Positions 41,692-50,494 of a stretch of 64,000 nt of DNA are shown piece after piece. Under the pieces are notes generated by a model, which was given only the letters and a program-made list of their open reading frames with translations, ran no database searches and was not told the origin of the DNA. Both the position numbers and the translations under genes were made by a program. Each line of letters starts with the position of its first letter. Positions within the stretch are counted from its first letter, which is position 1. Source of the stretch: Halobacillus_A sp043497005 (lineage in GTDB: Bacteria > Bacillota > Bacilli > Bacillales > Halobacillaceae); assembly GCF_043497005.1 (NCBI RefSeq), contig NZ_JBIEKE010000002.1, positions 434,001-498,000 of the forward strand. Direction: 5' to 3'.

Positions 41692-42366
41692 ATGGAGTTT
41701 CTCATTTATTTTGCGATTATTTTGTTGGTGCCTATTTGGGCTTCTTCAAAAGTAAAGAGTACGTATAAGAAGTATTCAAAAGTACCGACGTCCTCATCCA
41801 TGACTGGGGCAGAGGTCGCACGAAAAATTTTAAATGACAACGGTATTTACGATGTGGGGATTGAAGAAACAAGAGGAACGCTATCTGACCATTACGATCC
41901 TCGAAAGAAAGTTATTAGACTTTCCTCAGACAATTATCATGGTCGTTCCATGGCGGCAGCTGCAGTATCCGCACACGAAGTAGGTCACGCGATTCAGGAT
42001 GCTGAAGAATATGCGTTTCTTAAGTTCAGAAGTGCTTTAGTACCTGTAGCAAGTTTTGGGTCAAACATTTCCATCTTTTTAATTATTGGTGGCATGCTGC
42101 TTCAAATGTCAGGATTGCTGCTTGTCGGCATTGTATTCTTTGCGGCTGCTGTGCTCTTCCAATTTGTAACGCTTCCTGTAGAGTTTGATGCTTCCAATCG
42201 AGCGATGGGGCAGTTGGTTTCCACAGGAGTGATTAGAAATGATGAAGAACGTAAAACAAAAAAGGTGCTAAATGCTGCAGCGTTAACATATGTTGCTGGT
42301 GCTTTAGTTGCCCTTGCTGAGCTATTAAGGTTTGTATTTATGTTTATTGGAATGAACCAAGATTAA
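41692..42366 (+). CDS. Zinc metallopeptidase, YugP family
   Basis: A 224-residue membrane peptidase. The N-terminal helix (LIYFAIILLVPIWASSKV) is followed by a soluble domain with the zinc site AHEVGHAIQ (HExxH, about residues 93-101) and RGTLSDHYDPRKKVIRLS. Two further hydrophobic stretches (about 120-160) and a last one at the C terminus follow; LPVEFDASNRA supplies the likely third ligand. ATG 41692 is six bases after ggagga; ATG 41686 abuts that site. Homologous to YugP of B. subtilis; substrate unknown. In B. subtilis the gene is not at this site. Confidence 0.88.
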   Translation: MEFLIYFAIILLVPIWASSKVKSTYKKYSKVPTSSSMTGAEVARKILNDNGIYDVGIEETRGTLSDHYDPRKKVIRLSSDNYHGRSMAAAAVSAHEVGHAIQDAEEYAFLKFRSALVPVASFGSNISIFLIIGGMLLQMSGLLLVGIVFFAAAVLFQFVTLPVEFDASNRAMGQLVSTGVIRNDEERKTKKVLNAAALTYVAGALVALAELLRFVFMFIGMNQD

Positions 42367-42371
42367 AAATT

Positions 42372-42402
42372 TCCCGCTTGAGGTTTCAAGCGGGAGTTTT
42401 TT
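42372..42402. terminator. Bidirectional terminator between the peptidase gene and ypjC
   Basis: TCCCGCTTG pairs perfectly with CAAGCGGGA; six T follow on the plus strand and an A/T-rich tract on the other. The flanking genes converge. Confidence 0.9.
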
Positions 42403-43273
42403 AATTTAAAGGCATTTTATTTTCATCTAATGTAAAACCTTCACCAGTCACTTCGTGCACGTGACTTACCGCAACAAAGGCATGAGGATCGATTTGTTCA
42501 ATGACATTTCGTAATCGAATGATCTCGTTTTTTCCTATAACACAATAAAGCACGTCTCTACGGGATCCTGTAAATGATCCTCTCCCTTCGAGTACGGTGA
42601 CCCCCCGATCCATTTCTTTCATTATCTTATGGGCGATTTCTTCACTCTTTTCGGATATAATTGTTGTCCCTCTAGCTGCATATGCACCTTCCTGGATAAA
42701 GTCGATAACCCGGGCCCCGATAAATACGGCAACCAGCGTGTACATTCCTTTAATGTGGTCTAAGTAAGTAATAGTCGATGTGAAAATAACTAGTGCATCA
42801 AACAGAAACATGGATCTCCCCATGCTCCAACCGAGGTATTTGTTCATGAGCCTGGCAATGATATCAACGCCTCCTGTGGTTCCTCCATAACGAAAAATGA
42901 TGCCAAGACCTACCCCAATACAGACTCCGGCAAATAAGGCGGCAAGAGTTAAATCAGCTGCAAGATTAATTTCAATTAAGTACATTTGTGAAAGACGGAT
43001 GAATATAGAAACCGCTAATATTCCAATTAAAGAATAAAAAAAAGTATGTCGGCCAAGTATTTTCCATCCAACAATAAGAACAGGAATGTTAAGAACGATG
43101 TTCATTAATGCGGGATCCCAATTAAATAAGTATAATAGCAATAGAGTAATTCCGGTAAAACCACCCTCCCCCAGTTCATTTTGAATGTTAAAGTGAACAA
43201 GGCCAAATGAAAAAACAGCTGATCCTAATAAAATAAATAAAATGTTTTTAACTTTTAATCCAAATAGTTTCAC
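42401..43273 (-). CDS. ypjC: YitT family membrane protein (YpjC)
   Basis: A 290-residue protein with about five or six membrane segments (NILFILLGSAVFSFGLVHF first; IGVGLGIIFRYGGTTGG is the conserved DUF161 loop) and a C-terminal soluble DUF2179 domain (about residues 210-285) with VTVLEGRGSFTGSRRDVLYC and the ending DPHAFVAVSHVHEV. Function of the family is unknown. It is the only minus-strand gene between 9324 and 58781. It is divergent from ypjD. Confidence 0.87.
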   Translation of the reverse strand: MKLFGLKVKNILFILLGSAVFSFGLVHFNIQNELGEGGFTGITLLLLYLFNWDPALMNIVLNIPVLIVGWKILGRHTFFYSLIGILAVSIFIRLSQMYLIEINLAADLTLAALFAGVCIGVGLGIIFRYGGTTGGVDIIARLMNKYLGWSMGRSMFLFDALVIFTSTITYLDHIKGMYTLVAVFIGARVIDFIQEGAYAARGTTIISEKSEEIAHKIMKEMDRGVTVLEGRGSFTGSRRDVLYCVIGKNEIIRLRNVIEQIDPHAFVAVSHVHEVTGEGFTLDENKMPLN

Positions 43274-43418
43274 TATCTCACCTCCACATTTAGTAACGGC
43301 TCTAATTATAAAGTTTTCCTAAAAAACCCACAACGTCTATAGTATTAATAATTTGTCAAATCCCCTCCTTTTGGCTACCATTACATTATGATACAGGTAA
43401 GTGTAAGGAGGAATATTG

Positions 43419-43766
43419 TTGAAATATGATACAAAGGAGATTCAGGATCGAGTCGATCGTTACATATCCCAATTTAAAGAAGGGTATTTCTCTCCCTTGA
43501 GTCTGCAAGCACGTTTGACAGAAGAAGTGGGAGAACTGGCCAGAGAAATTAATCACCGGTACGGTGAGAAGCCTAAAAAGTCTTCTGAGAATGAAAAAGC
43601 TTTAGAGGAAGAGTTAGGGGACATTATTTTTGTGCTTACTTGCTTTGCTAACTCTTTAAACATAGATTTATCAGATGCATTTGAACAATCAATGAGTAAA
43701 ATAGAAACAAGAGATCGTAATCGCTGGACACGTAAAGAAGGAGAGAATAATCATGAGTCGAATTAA
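43419..43766 (+). CDS. ypjD: MazG-like nucleotide pyrophosphohydrolase YpjD
   Basis: A 115-residue all-helical enzyme of the MazG superfamily, predicted to hydrolyse nucleoside triphosphates to monophosphates. The metal-binding pattern is ARLTEEVGELAREINHRYG (ExxE, about residues 30-48) and EEELGDIIFVLTCFANSL (ExxD, about 64-81), then RDRNRWTRK. The start is TTG 43419, seven bases after aaggagg; TTG 43416 is also possible. It overlaps dapB by 14 bases, as in B. subtilis. Confidence 0.9.
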   Translation: MKYDTKEIQDRVDRYISQFKEGYFSPLSLQARLTEEVGELAREINHRYGEKPKKSSENEKALEEELGDIIFVLTCFANSLNIDLSDAFEQSMSKIETRDRNRWTRKEGENNHESN

Positions 43767-44553
43767 GTGTATTGTAGCTGGGCCTAGAGGAAAAATGGGC
43801 AGTGAGGCCTTGAGGATGATAGAGAAAGACGAGCAATTAACGTTGACTGGCTGTATTGATCGTAAACATGATGGAATAAACGTAAAAGACGTTGATGGCC
43901 TTCCTAAATTGGATGCTCCTATTTTTACAGATGCGGAAGTTTGCCTCCAAGAGGTGGAAGCAGATGTATTAATTGATCTGACTACTCCAGAATTTGGATA
44001 TAAACATACGAAACTTGCTTTAGAGCAAAATGTGCGCCCTGTCGTCGGGACCACTGGATTTTCTGATGGACAGCTTGAGGAATTGAGAAGTTTAGCCGCA
44101 GAAAAACAACTGGGGGCGGTCATAGCACCTAACTTTGCTATTGGAGCTGTTTTAATGATGCAGTTTTCAAAGTGGGCTGCGAAACATTTTCCCGATGTTG
44201 AAATTATTGAAAAGCACCATGATCAGAAACTCGACGCGCCTTCAGGTACCGCTGTTAAAACAGCACAGCTCATCCAAGAAGAGAGAGAAGCGCATAAGCA
44301 GGGTCACGAAAATGAAACAGAAACGATGACTGGGGCACGAGGAGCAGAATTTGAAGGTATGAGAATTCACAGTATGCGATTACCAGGGCTTGTTGCTCAC
44401 CAGGAAGTTGTTTTTGGAAACTTAGGAGAGACGTTGACGATTAAACATGATTCCCACCACCGTGAATCCTTTATGTCTGGAGTAAAATTAGCTGCAACCG
44501 AAGTTATGAAGCTCGATGTTTTAGTGTATGGATTAGAACATCTGCTAGACTAA
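43753..44553 (+). CDS. dapB: 4-hydroxy-tetrahydrodipicolinate reductase
   Basis: A 266-residue NAD(P)H-dependent enzyme of lysine and diaminopimelate synthesis; its product also leads to spore dipicolinate. The nucleotide site is IKCIVAGPRGKMGSEAL, then GTTGFS and APNFAIGAVLMMQF; the catalytic motif EKHHDQKLDAPSGTA holds the active-site histidines and lysine (about residues 155-169). The C terminus is HRESFMSGVKLA. ATG 43753 lies inside the end of ypjD. mgsA follows after 15 bases. Confidence 0.96.
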   Translation: MSRIKCIVAGPRGKMGSEALRMIEKDEQLTLTGCIDRKHDGINVKDVDGLPKLDAPIFTDAEVCLQEVEADVLIDLTTPEFGYKHTKLALEQNVRPVVGTTGFSDGQLEELRSLAAEKQLGAVIAPNFAIGAVLMMQFSKWAAKHFPDVEIIEKHHDQKLDAPSGTAVKTAQLIQEEREAHKQGHENETETMTGARGAEFEGMRIHSMRLPGLVAHQEVVFGNLGETLTIKHDSHHRESFMSGVKLAATEVMKLDVLVYGLEHLLD

Positions 44554-44568
44554 AGGGAGGTTAAAGAA

Positions 44569-44982
44569 ATGAATATTGCTCTTATTGCACATGATAAGAA
44601 AAAAACGGAAATAATTAATTTTGCTACTGCTTATCGTGATATTTTAAAAAAACATGATTTATTTGCAACTGGTACAACAGGAAAGAAAATAAATGAGGCT
44701 TCAGGTTTACCCGTTGTACGCTTTCAATCTGGACCGCTTGGAGGGGACCAGCAGATAGGCGCGAGGATTGCCAATGAAGAAATGGATGTGGTTATCTTCT
44801 TTCGTGATCCTTTAACAGCTCAACCTCATGAACCAGATATAACAGCTCTTTTAAGGCTATGTGATGTACATCAAATTCCTGTGGCTACTAATATGGCGGG
44901 TGCTGAAATTATGATTCGTGCGTTAGATCGTGGAGAGATTAACTGGAGACAAGTAGTTAAAGACAGGAAAGATCAGGTGTAA
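44569..44982 (+). CDS. mgsA: Methylglyoxal synthase
   Basis: This 137-residue enzyme converts dihydroxyacetone phosphate to methylglyoxal and phosphate, a bypass when sugar phosphates build up. It has the phosphate loop TGTTGKKI (about residues 38-45), FQSGPLGGDQQIGARI with the catalytic aspartate, FFRDPLTAQPHEPDI with the second aspartate and histidine, and VATNMAGAEIM. Length is typical. ATG 44569 follows aagggagg. Its product is detoxified through bacillithiol in Bacillus, and bshA follows directly. Confidence 0.95.
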   Translation: MNIALIAHDKKKTEIINFATAYRDILKKHDLFATGTTGKKINEASGLPVVRFQSGPLGGDQQIGARIANEEMDVVIFFRDPLTAQPHEPDITALLRLCDVHQIPVATNMAGAEIMIRALDRGEINWRQVVKDRKDQV

Positions 44983-44987
44983 CTTTT

Positions 44988-46127
44988 ATGACTAAAATAG
45001 GTATTACTTGCTACCCTACAGTCGGTGGATCCGGGGTAATTGCAACGGAATTAGGTAAACTACTAGCAGAACAAGGGCATAAAATTCATTTTATCACTTC
45101 TCAAGTCCCATTTCGTCTCAATCGCGTTTACCCTAATATTTTTTATCACGAAGTTGAAGTAAGCAATTATCCGGTTTTTCAACATCCCCCATATGACTTA
45201 TCACTTGCAAACAAAATGGCGGAAGTAATCGATCGAGAAGAATTGGACATTTTACACGTGCATTACGCTATGCCTCATGCTGTATTAGCTATATTGGCTA
45301 AACAAATGTGTAATAGAGATGTGAAAATTGTAACAACTCTGCATGGCACTGACATTACTGTATTGGGAATCGATTCAACTTTAAAACGTATGATACGCTT
45401 TGGTATTGAGCAATCAGACTGTGTCACAGCCGTTTCCCACAGTTTAGTTGAACAAACGAGAGAGCAACTCGATACAACAAAAAATATTGATGTCATTTAT
45501 AACTTTGTTGATGAGCGGGAGTATTATCGTATTCCTACACCCACATTAAAAGAAGAGTATGGGATGTCGGAGGATGAAAAAGTTATTATTCATATTTCTA
45601 ATTTCCGAAAAGTAAAAAGAGTGGATGATGTCATCCGTGTTTTTGCCGAAATCGTCAAGAAAATACCTAGCAGGCTTGTTTTGGTTGGTGATGGTCCGGA
45701 GTATTCTAATTGCTACCACCTTGTAAAAGAGTTAGAACTTGAAGAGTATGTTTTATTTTTAGGCAAACAAGAAAATGTAAGCGAACTCCTGGCTATTTCA
45801 GATTTAAAGCTGCTCTTATCTGAAAAAGAAAGTTTTGGACTAGTGCTGCTTGAAGCAATGTCTTGCGGTGTACCTTGTATTGGAACAAATATTGGAGGCA
45901 TACCCGAAGTTATTCAGCATGGTGTTACAGGCTATATTGGCGAGCTGGGAGACGTCTCAGGAATTTCGAGACTAGCCATTGACTTATTATCCGATGAAGT
46001 TAAAATAAAACAATTCTCAAAAGATGCAGAATCTCTTGTTCATGAGAAGTTTGCATCCACAGCTATTGTTGAGCAATATGAACAACTTTACAATCAGGTG
46101 ATGGAACATGAACTCAAAAATTGCTAA
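44988..46127 (+). CDS. bshA: N-acetyl-alpha-D-glucosaminyl L-malate synthase
   Basis: A 379-residue GT4 glycosyltransferase that makes the first intermediate of bacillithiol from UDP-GlcNAc and L-malate. It has the GT-B fold with GITCYPTVGGSGVIATELG at the N terminus, TTLHGTDITVLG, ISNFRKVKRVDDVIRVF, and the nucleotide-sugar site EKESFGLVLLEAMSCGVPCIGTN, written here only by its ends: EKESFGLVLLEA and CGVPCIGTN (about residues 281-301). In B. subtilis bshB1 (deacetylase) lies between mgsA and bshA; here only five bases separate them. It overlaps cca by 20 bases. Confidence 0.95.
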   Translation: MTKIGITCYPTVGGSGVIATELGKLLAEQGHKIHFITSQVPFRLNRVYPNIFYHEVEVSNYPVFQHPPYDLSLANKMAEVIDREELDILHVHYAMPHAVLAILAKQMCNRDVKIVTTLHGTDITVLGIDSTLKRMIRFGIEQSDCVTAVSHSLVEQTREQLDTTKNIDVIYNFVDEREYYRIPTPTLKEEYGMSEDEKVIIHISNFRKVKRVDDVIRVFAEIVKKIPSRLVLVGDGPEYSNCYHLVKELELEEYVLFLGKQENVSELLAISDLKLLLSEKESFGLVLLEAMSCGVPCIGTNIGGIPEVIQHGVTGYIGELGDVSGISRLAIDLLSDEVKIKQFSKDAESLVHEKFASTAIVEQYEQLYNQVMEHELKNC

Positions 46128-47295
46128 AGCATTAGAAATTGTAAAAATCATTGAAGATGCAGGAGGCAGGGCACACATAGTGGGAGGGGCCGTTCGTGAC
46201 ACACTTCTAGGAAGACCTATAGAAGATGTTGACTTAGCTACTTCTTTTACCCCTCATAAAATTAGCAAGTTATTTTCTAAGGTTGTCCCAATCGGCATTG
46301 AGCATGGCACTGTTCTTATTCGTTACGACTCGGAATCCTACGAGATCACTACATACCGTACGGAGGAAGGGTACAATGATTTTCGCCATCCTGATCAGGT
46401 CGAATTTGTCCGTTCAGTTGAGCAGGATTTAGCGCGTAGAGATTTCACCATCAATGCGATGGCACTAAATGGAGAAGGGCACTTAATTGACCCGTACGGC
46501 GGACAAGAAGATTTGGTAAAAGGGTTGATAAGGGCCGTTGGTGATGCTAAAGAACGATTTAGCGAAGATCCGTTACGTATGATGAGAGCCTTGCGTTTTT
46601 CAAGTCAACTCGGCTTCAGTTTGGACAAATATATCAGTGATGCTATTTCGTATCAAGCTTCCCTTTTATCGAAAATTTCTATTGAGCGTATAGCCGTAGA
46701 ATTTGAAAAATTATGTAAAGGTCAAGAATATAAAGCCGTTCTCCTTCACTTAGAAAAACTTAAGGTTCATCATTATTTACCTTTGTTTAAAGAAAATTCA
46801 GAGCAGATTAAAGTTATACCTTCTGTACGGTTACAAGGTTTTTCAGAACTCATTCCTTTTTATTGTGAAAAAGGCTCTCCCTATGAAATATCAGAATGGA
46901 TTAAAGCTTGGAAACAATCCAACCTGGTAAAGAGAAATTCGTTAATTATTTATGAAGCGGTGCATTCATATGATCACAAACCGCTGCCTGAGGTTATATA
47001 TCCAGTTCCCTCTCATTTAATTGAGAGTCTAGTCAATGTACTGCAGGCCATCGATGTAAACATCGAACATTCTTATGTTCAGGAAGTTTACGATAAACTG
47101 CCGATACATTCCCGAAAGCAATTAGATTTCAAAGCCGAAGATTTAATGAAAGAATATCCGAGTCAAACAAAAGGACCATGGATTGGAGATTTCTTGAACA
47201 AAATAGAAAAAGCTGTGGTACTAGAACTCATCCCTAACGAAAATCAAGCGATAAAGGAATGGATAAAAACATGGAATCCACCCGAAACCGATTAA
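46108..47295 (+). CDS. cca: CCA-adding tRNA nucleotidyltransferase
   Basis: A 395-residue class II enzyme that adds or repairs the CCA end of tRNA. The N-terminal catalytic domain has HIVGGAVRDTLLGRPIEDVDLAT (cited in two parts: GGAVRDTLLGR and EDVDLAT, about residues 25-45, with the metal aspartates), RRDFTINAMAL, and the template arginines RFSEDPLRMMRALRFSSQLG (about residues 150-169). The start ATG 46108 lies inside bshA. The birA start overlaps its end by 25 bases, so bshA-cca-birA-panB are translationally chained. Confidence 0.95.
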   Translation: MNSKIAKALEIVKIIEDAGGRAHIVGGAVRDTLLGRPIEDVDLATSFTPHKISKLFSKVVPIGIEHGTVLIRYDSESYEITTYRTEEGYNDFRHPDQVEFVRSVEQDLARRDFTINAMALNGEGHLIDPYGGQEDLVKGLIRAVGDAKERFSEDPLRMMRALRFSSQLGFSLDKYISDAISYQASLLSKISIERIAVEFEKLCKGQEYKAVLLHLEKLKVHHYLPLFKENSEQIKVIPSVRLQGFSELIPFYCEKGSPYEISEWIKAWKQSNLVKRNSLIIYEAVHSYDHKPLPEVIYPVPSHLIESLVNVLQAIDVNIEHSYVQEVYDKLPIHSRKQLDFKAEDLMKEYPSQTKGPWIGDFLNKIEKAVVLELIPNENQAIKEWIKTWNPPETD

Positions 47296-48266
47296 TCCAA
47301 CTGTTGGTTAAAAAGGACGGATATGTGTCAGGACAGCAGTTATCAGAACAACTGGAAATATCACGTACAGCCGTATGGAAACATATGAAAGAGCTTGAAA
47401 AGGACGGTTATAAAATTGAAGCTCTCCAAAGAAAAGGTTATCGAATTATATCCTCTCCTGATAAAGTGAGTGAAAACACAGTTCAATGGGGGTTAAACAA
47501 TGATTGGCTGGGACATCAGCTGTATCATTATAGAGAAGTGGATTCGACCCAGGATATTGCACACCAGCTTGCAAAACAAGGAAAACCTCATGGTACTGTT
47601 GTTATGGCAGATGAGCAGGTGAAAGGGAAAGGACGTATGTCAAGACCCTGGCATTCACCAAAAGGGAAAGGAATATGGATGAGTATCTTATTACGTCCTG
47701 AGCTTATGCCTGTCCAAGCTCCCCAGCTAACGCTGTTAGCGGCTACCGTTCTCGCAGAGGTGTTCGCCCGCAAGTCGGGACTGAAGCCTCAAATTAAATG
47801 GCCGAATGATATTCTTATAAAACATAAAAAAGTTTCAGGGATTCTTACTGAGATGCAGGCAGAACATGATCAAATTCAATATATAGTGCTCGGGATCGGC
47901 ATCAATGTCAATCAGGCTGCTGAAGATATTCAAAAGGACTTAAGACATAAAGCATCTTCCTTACGTATCGAATCAGAGGAGGAGTGGTCAATCGCCGAAA
48001 CTATTCAGAGCATTTTACATCAATTTGAAGAAACTTATGATCAATTTATGTCGCAGGGCTTTAAACAGGTAAAGAAGATTTGGGAGAAGTATGGGTATAA
48101 GATTGGTGAACAAGTGACCATTAAGACGATGAAAAAAGAATGGAAAGCCGAGTTGATAGGGATTGAACCTGATGGTGCTTTAAAAGCAAGAGACTTATAT
48201 GGGAACGAAGAAAAACTTTATTCCGCAGAAATTCATTGGGGAGAAGGAGGATATGATGCTAAATAA
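47271..48266 (+). CDS. birA: Bifunctional biotin--protein ligase and biotin operon repressor
   Basis: A 331-residue class II BirA. The N-terminal winged helix (GQQLSEQLEISRTAVWKHM, about residues 20-38) binds biotin operators. The central ligase domain has VDSTQDIAHQLA, the biotinoyl-AMP loop KGKGRMSRPWHSPKGKGIWM (about residues 118-137) and KWPNDIL. The C-terminal SH3-like domain is at about 285-331. ATG 47271 aligns with the B. subtilis N terminus (ESTRNRLIQLL); ATG 47259 is an alternative. It attaches biotin to acetyl-CoA and pyruvate carboxylases. Ten bases overlap with panB. Confidence 0.94.
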   Translation: MESTRNRLIQLLVKKDGYVSGQQLSEQLEISRTAVWKHMKELEKDGYKIEALQRKGYRIISSPDKVSENTVQWGLNNDWLGHQLYHYREVDSTQDIAHQLAKQGKPHGTVVMADEQVKGKGRMSRPWHSPKGKGIWMSILLRPELMPVQAPQLTLLAATVLAEVFARKSGLKPQIKWPNDILIKHKKVSGILTEMQAEHDQIQYIVLGIGINVNQAAEDIQKDLRHKASSLRIESEEEWSIAETIQSILHQFEETYDQFMSQGFKQVKKIWEKYGYKIGEQVTIKTMKKEWKAELIGIEPDGALKARDLYGNEEKLYSAEIHWGEGGYDAK

Positions 48267-49077
48267 AACTAAACTCATGAAAATGAAAGAAGAAAAAGAT
48301 AAGATTACTATGCTTACTGCTTATGATTATCCTTCAGCGAAGGTGGCTGAGGAAGCCGAAACTGATATGATCTTAGTAGGAGATAGTCTTGGAATGGTAG
48401 TACTAGGATACGATTCTACCATTCCTGTTACTGTGGAAGATATGGTGCATCACGGTAAAGCTGTAAGAAGAGGGGCCGGGGATACGTTTGTCGTAGTAGA
48501 TATGCCATTTATGTCTTATCATGTATCTTTGGAAGATACACTTAAAAATGCTAAGCAGATTTATCAAGAAACTGAAGCTCAAGCCTTAAAGGTAGAGGGG
48601 GCAGGAAACGTCCTGCATACGATTGAATCATTAACTGCTGCAGGTATACCTGTGGTAGGGCATTTAGGGTTAACGCCGCAGTCTGTTAACGTTTTAGGCG
48701 GGTATAAAGTTCAAGGGAAAGAAAAGAAAGCTGCTTATCAAATGATTGACGACGCAAAAAAAATTCAAGAAGCCGGTGCAATGGCTCTGGTATTAGAATG
48801 TGTACCGAAAGAATTAGCCTCGTTGATTACAAAACAACTTAAGATTCCTGCAATTGGGATAGGAGCTGGCGCGGAGGTTGATGGTCAAGTGCTCGTATAT
48901 CATGATATCTTAAAATATGGAGTCGACCGCTTGCCTAAATTTGTTAAAGCTTATTTTAATGGTAATGAACACCTCAAAGAAGCTGTAAAGTCATATGTAA
49001 CGGAAGTGAAATCAGGAGAATTTCCTGGTGAAGAACATACATTCACAATGGAGGTAGAATCGCTTCCAAAGCAATAA
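48256..49077 (+). CDS. panB: 3-methyl-2-oxobutanoate hydroxymethyltransferase
   Basis: A 273-residue TIM-barrel enzyme that makes ketopantoate, the first committed step of pantothenate synthesis. Motifs are MLTAYDYPSAKVAEEA, VGDSLGMVVLGYDSTIPVT with the metal aspartate, GHLGLTPQSVNVLGGYKVQG (about residues 135-154) and AIGIGAGAEVDGQVLVYHD. ATG 48256 is five bases after aaggagg; ATG 48253 is also possible. It begins panBCD, with 13 bases to panC. Confidence 0.96.
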   Translation: MLNKTKLMKMKEEKDKITMLTAYDYPSAKVAEEAETDMILVGDSLGMVVLGYDSTIPVTVEDMVHHGKAVRRGAGDTFVVVDMPFMSYHVSLEDTLKNAKQIYQETEAQALKVEGAGNVLHTIESLTAAGIPVVGHLGLTPQSVNVLGGYKVQGKEKKAAYQMIDDAKKIQEAGAMALVLECVPKELASLITKQLKIPAIGIGAGAEVDGQVLVYHDILKYGVDRLPKFVKAYFNGNEHLKEAVKSYVTEVKSGEFPGEEHTFTMEVESLPKQ

Positions 49078-49090
49078 GGAGTTAGCAAAA

Positions 49091-49942
49091 ATGGAAGTTT
49101 TCAAACAGATAGCTGAAGTACAACAGAAAGCTCAACAAGTTAAGCTGGACGGTAAAAGCATCGGGATCGTGCCTACTATGGGTTTTTTACATGAAGGACA
49201 CCTCAAACTCATACAGGAAGCCAAAAATGAAAATGACTTTGTTATTCTATCCATTTTTGTAAACCCGCTGCAGTTTGGAGAGAATGAGGATTTAGATTCT
49301 TATCCAAGAGATGAAGAGACTGACTTACAACTGGCTCAAGAGCACGGAGTGGACCTCGTATTTTTTCCTACAGAGCAAACAATGTATCCTCATTCTTTAT
49401 CGATAGAAATGTCAGTCATAAGAAGAGCTGATGTTCTATGCGGACGCAGTCGACCGGGCCATTTTGAGGGCGTAGTTACTGTCCTTACTAAGTTATTCAA
49501 TATTTGTCTGCCTACTAACGCTTATTTTGGAATGAAGGATGCTCAGCAAGTGGCAGTAGTTGACGCTCTTATTAAAGATTTTAACTTCCCTGTAAAACTG
49601 AAGCCGGTTGCTACAGTGAGAGAGTCTGATGGTTTAGCTAAGAGCAGCAGAAATGTTAATTTAAGCGATGAGGAACGAAAAGAAGCACCTGCTATTTTTC
49701 AAGCTTTACAATATGGGAAAGAGCTATATGACTCTGGAGAAAGTAACGTCAATTATATTATTAAAAAAACCAGACAGTTCCTTGAAGAGCGGAGTCATGG
49801 TAAAATAGATTATATTGAGTTACTATCATACCCTGAACTCGAAAGCGTTAATTTAATAGATCGTCAGGTCATACTCGCGATAGCCGTCAACTATAAGCGA
49901 GCCAGACTTATTGATAATATCGTGTTTAGTGAAGCCGAGTGA
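49091..49942 (+). CDS. panC: Pantothenate synthetase
   Basis: A 283-residue ATP-dependent ligase that joins pantoate and beta-alanine. It has VPTMGFLHEGHLKLI with the HxGH-type nucleotide motif (about residues 28-42), SIFVNPLQFGENEDLDSYPRD, GHFEGVVTVLTKLFNI, and YFGMKDAQQVAVV, then RESDGLAKSSRNVNLS with the KMSKS-like site. Length is normal. It sits between panB and panD in the pantothenate operon. Confidence 0.96.
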   Translation: MEVFKQIAEVQQKAQQVKLDGKSIGIVPTMGFLHEGHLKLIQEAKNENDFVILSIFVNPLQFGENEDLDSYPRDEETDLQLAQEHGVDLVFFPTEQTMYPHSLSIEMSVIRRADVLCGRSRPGHFEGVVTVLTKLFNICLPTNAYFGMKDAQQVAVVDALIKDFNFPVKLKPVATVRESDGLAKSSRNVNLSDEERKEAPAIFQALQYGKELYDSGESNVNYIIKKTRQFLEERSHGKIDYIELLSYPELESVNLIDRQVILAIAVNYKRARLIDNIVFSEAE

Positions 49943-49976
49943 TAACAGGGTAATTGTTCAAGGAGGAGTCATCATC

Positions 49977-50366
49977 GTGTTTCGAACAATGATGAAAGCA
50001 AAATTACACCGTGCCCGGGTCACCGAGGCTAACCTTAATTATGTAGGAAGCATAACAATTGACCAGGATCTAATGGATAAAGTCGACATACTCCCGCATG
50101 AAAAGGTACAGGTTGTAAATAATAACAACGGAGCTCGGTTGGAAACATATGTAATAGCTGGAGAAAGAGGTAGTGGAGTTGTTTGTTTAAATGGTGCAGC
50201 TGCCCGGCTGGTTCAGCCGGATGATGTCATTATTGTTGTCTCTTATGCTATAGTGAACGAAGAAGAAATGGCTGAGTTTAAACCTAAAATTGCCATTATG
50301 AGTGAAGACAATCAAGTAATGGAGATCATTGAAGAAGAATCTCCATTGACGGTGCTCCCCCTATAA
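49977..50366 (+). CDS. panD: Aspartate 1-decarboxylase proenzyme
   Basis: A 129-residue pyruvoyl-dependent enzyme that makes beta-alanine for PanC. It self-cleaves at the Gly-Ser bond in NYVGSITIDQDL (about residues 24-25 after the start) to create the pyruvoyl group. NNNNGARLETYVI and GVVCLNGAAARL are family motifs. GTG 49977 is eight bases after ggaggag and gives an N terminus (FRTMMKAKLHRA) like that of B. subtilis (YRTMMSGKLHRA). It is the last gene of panBCD. Confidence 0.95.
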   Translation: MFRTMMKAKLHRARVTEANLNYVGSITIDQDLMDKVDILPHEKVQVVNNNNGARLETYVIAGERGSGVVCLNGAAARLVQPDDVIIVVSYAIVNEEEMAEFKPKIAIMSEDNQVMEIIEEESPLTVLPL

Positions 50367-50416
50367 TCTTAACCAGCGATAATTTAGCGTTGAATCCCTA
50401 AAGTCTTGGAGTGTCG

Positions 50417-50465
50417 GTAAGGATCTTAGCCCATGTAAGTAATCGGCAAAGATCCTTACTTTATG
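50417..50465 (+). terminator. Candidate terminator of panBCD
   Basis: GTAAGGATCTT pairs perfectly with AAGATCCTTAC around a 21-base loop, followed by TTTATGTTATT. The loop is long for an intrinsic terminator. Confidence 0.55.
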
Positions 50466-50494
50466 TTATTGTGCGTGTTTAAGGAGGGTTTGTC

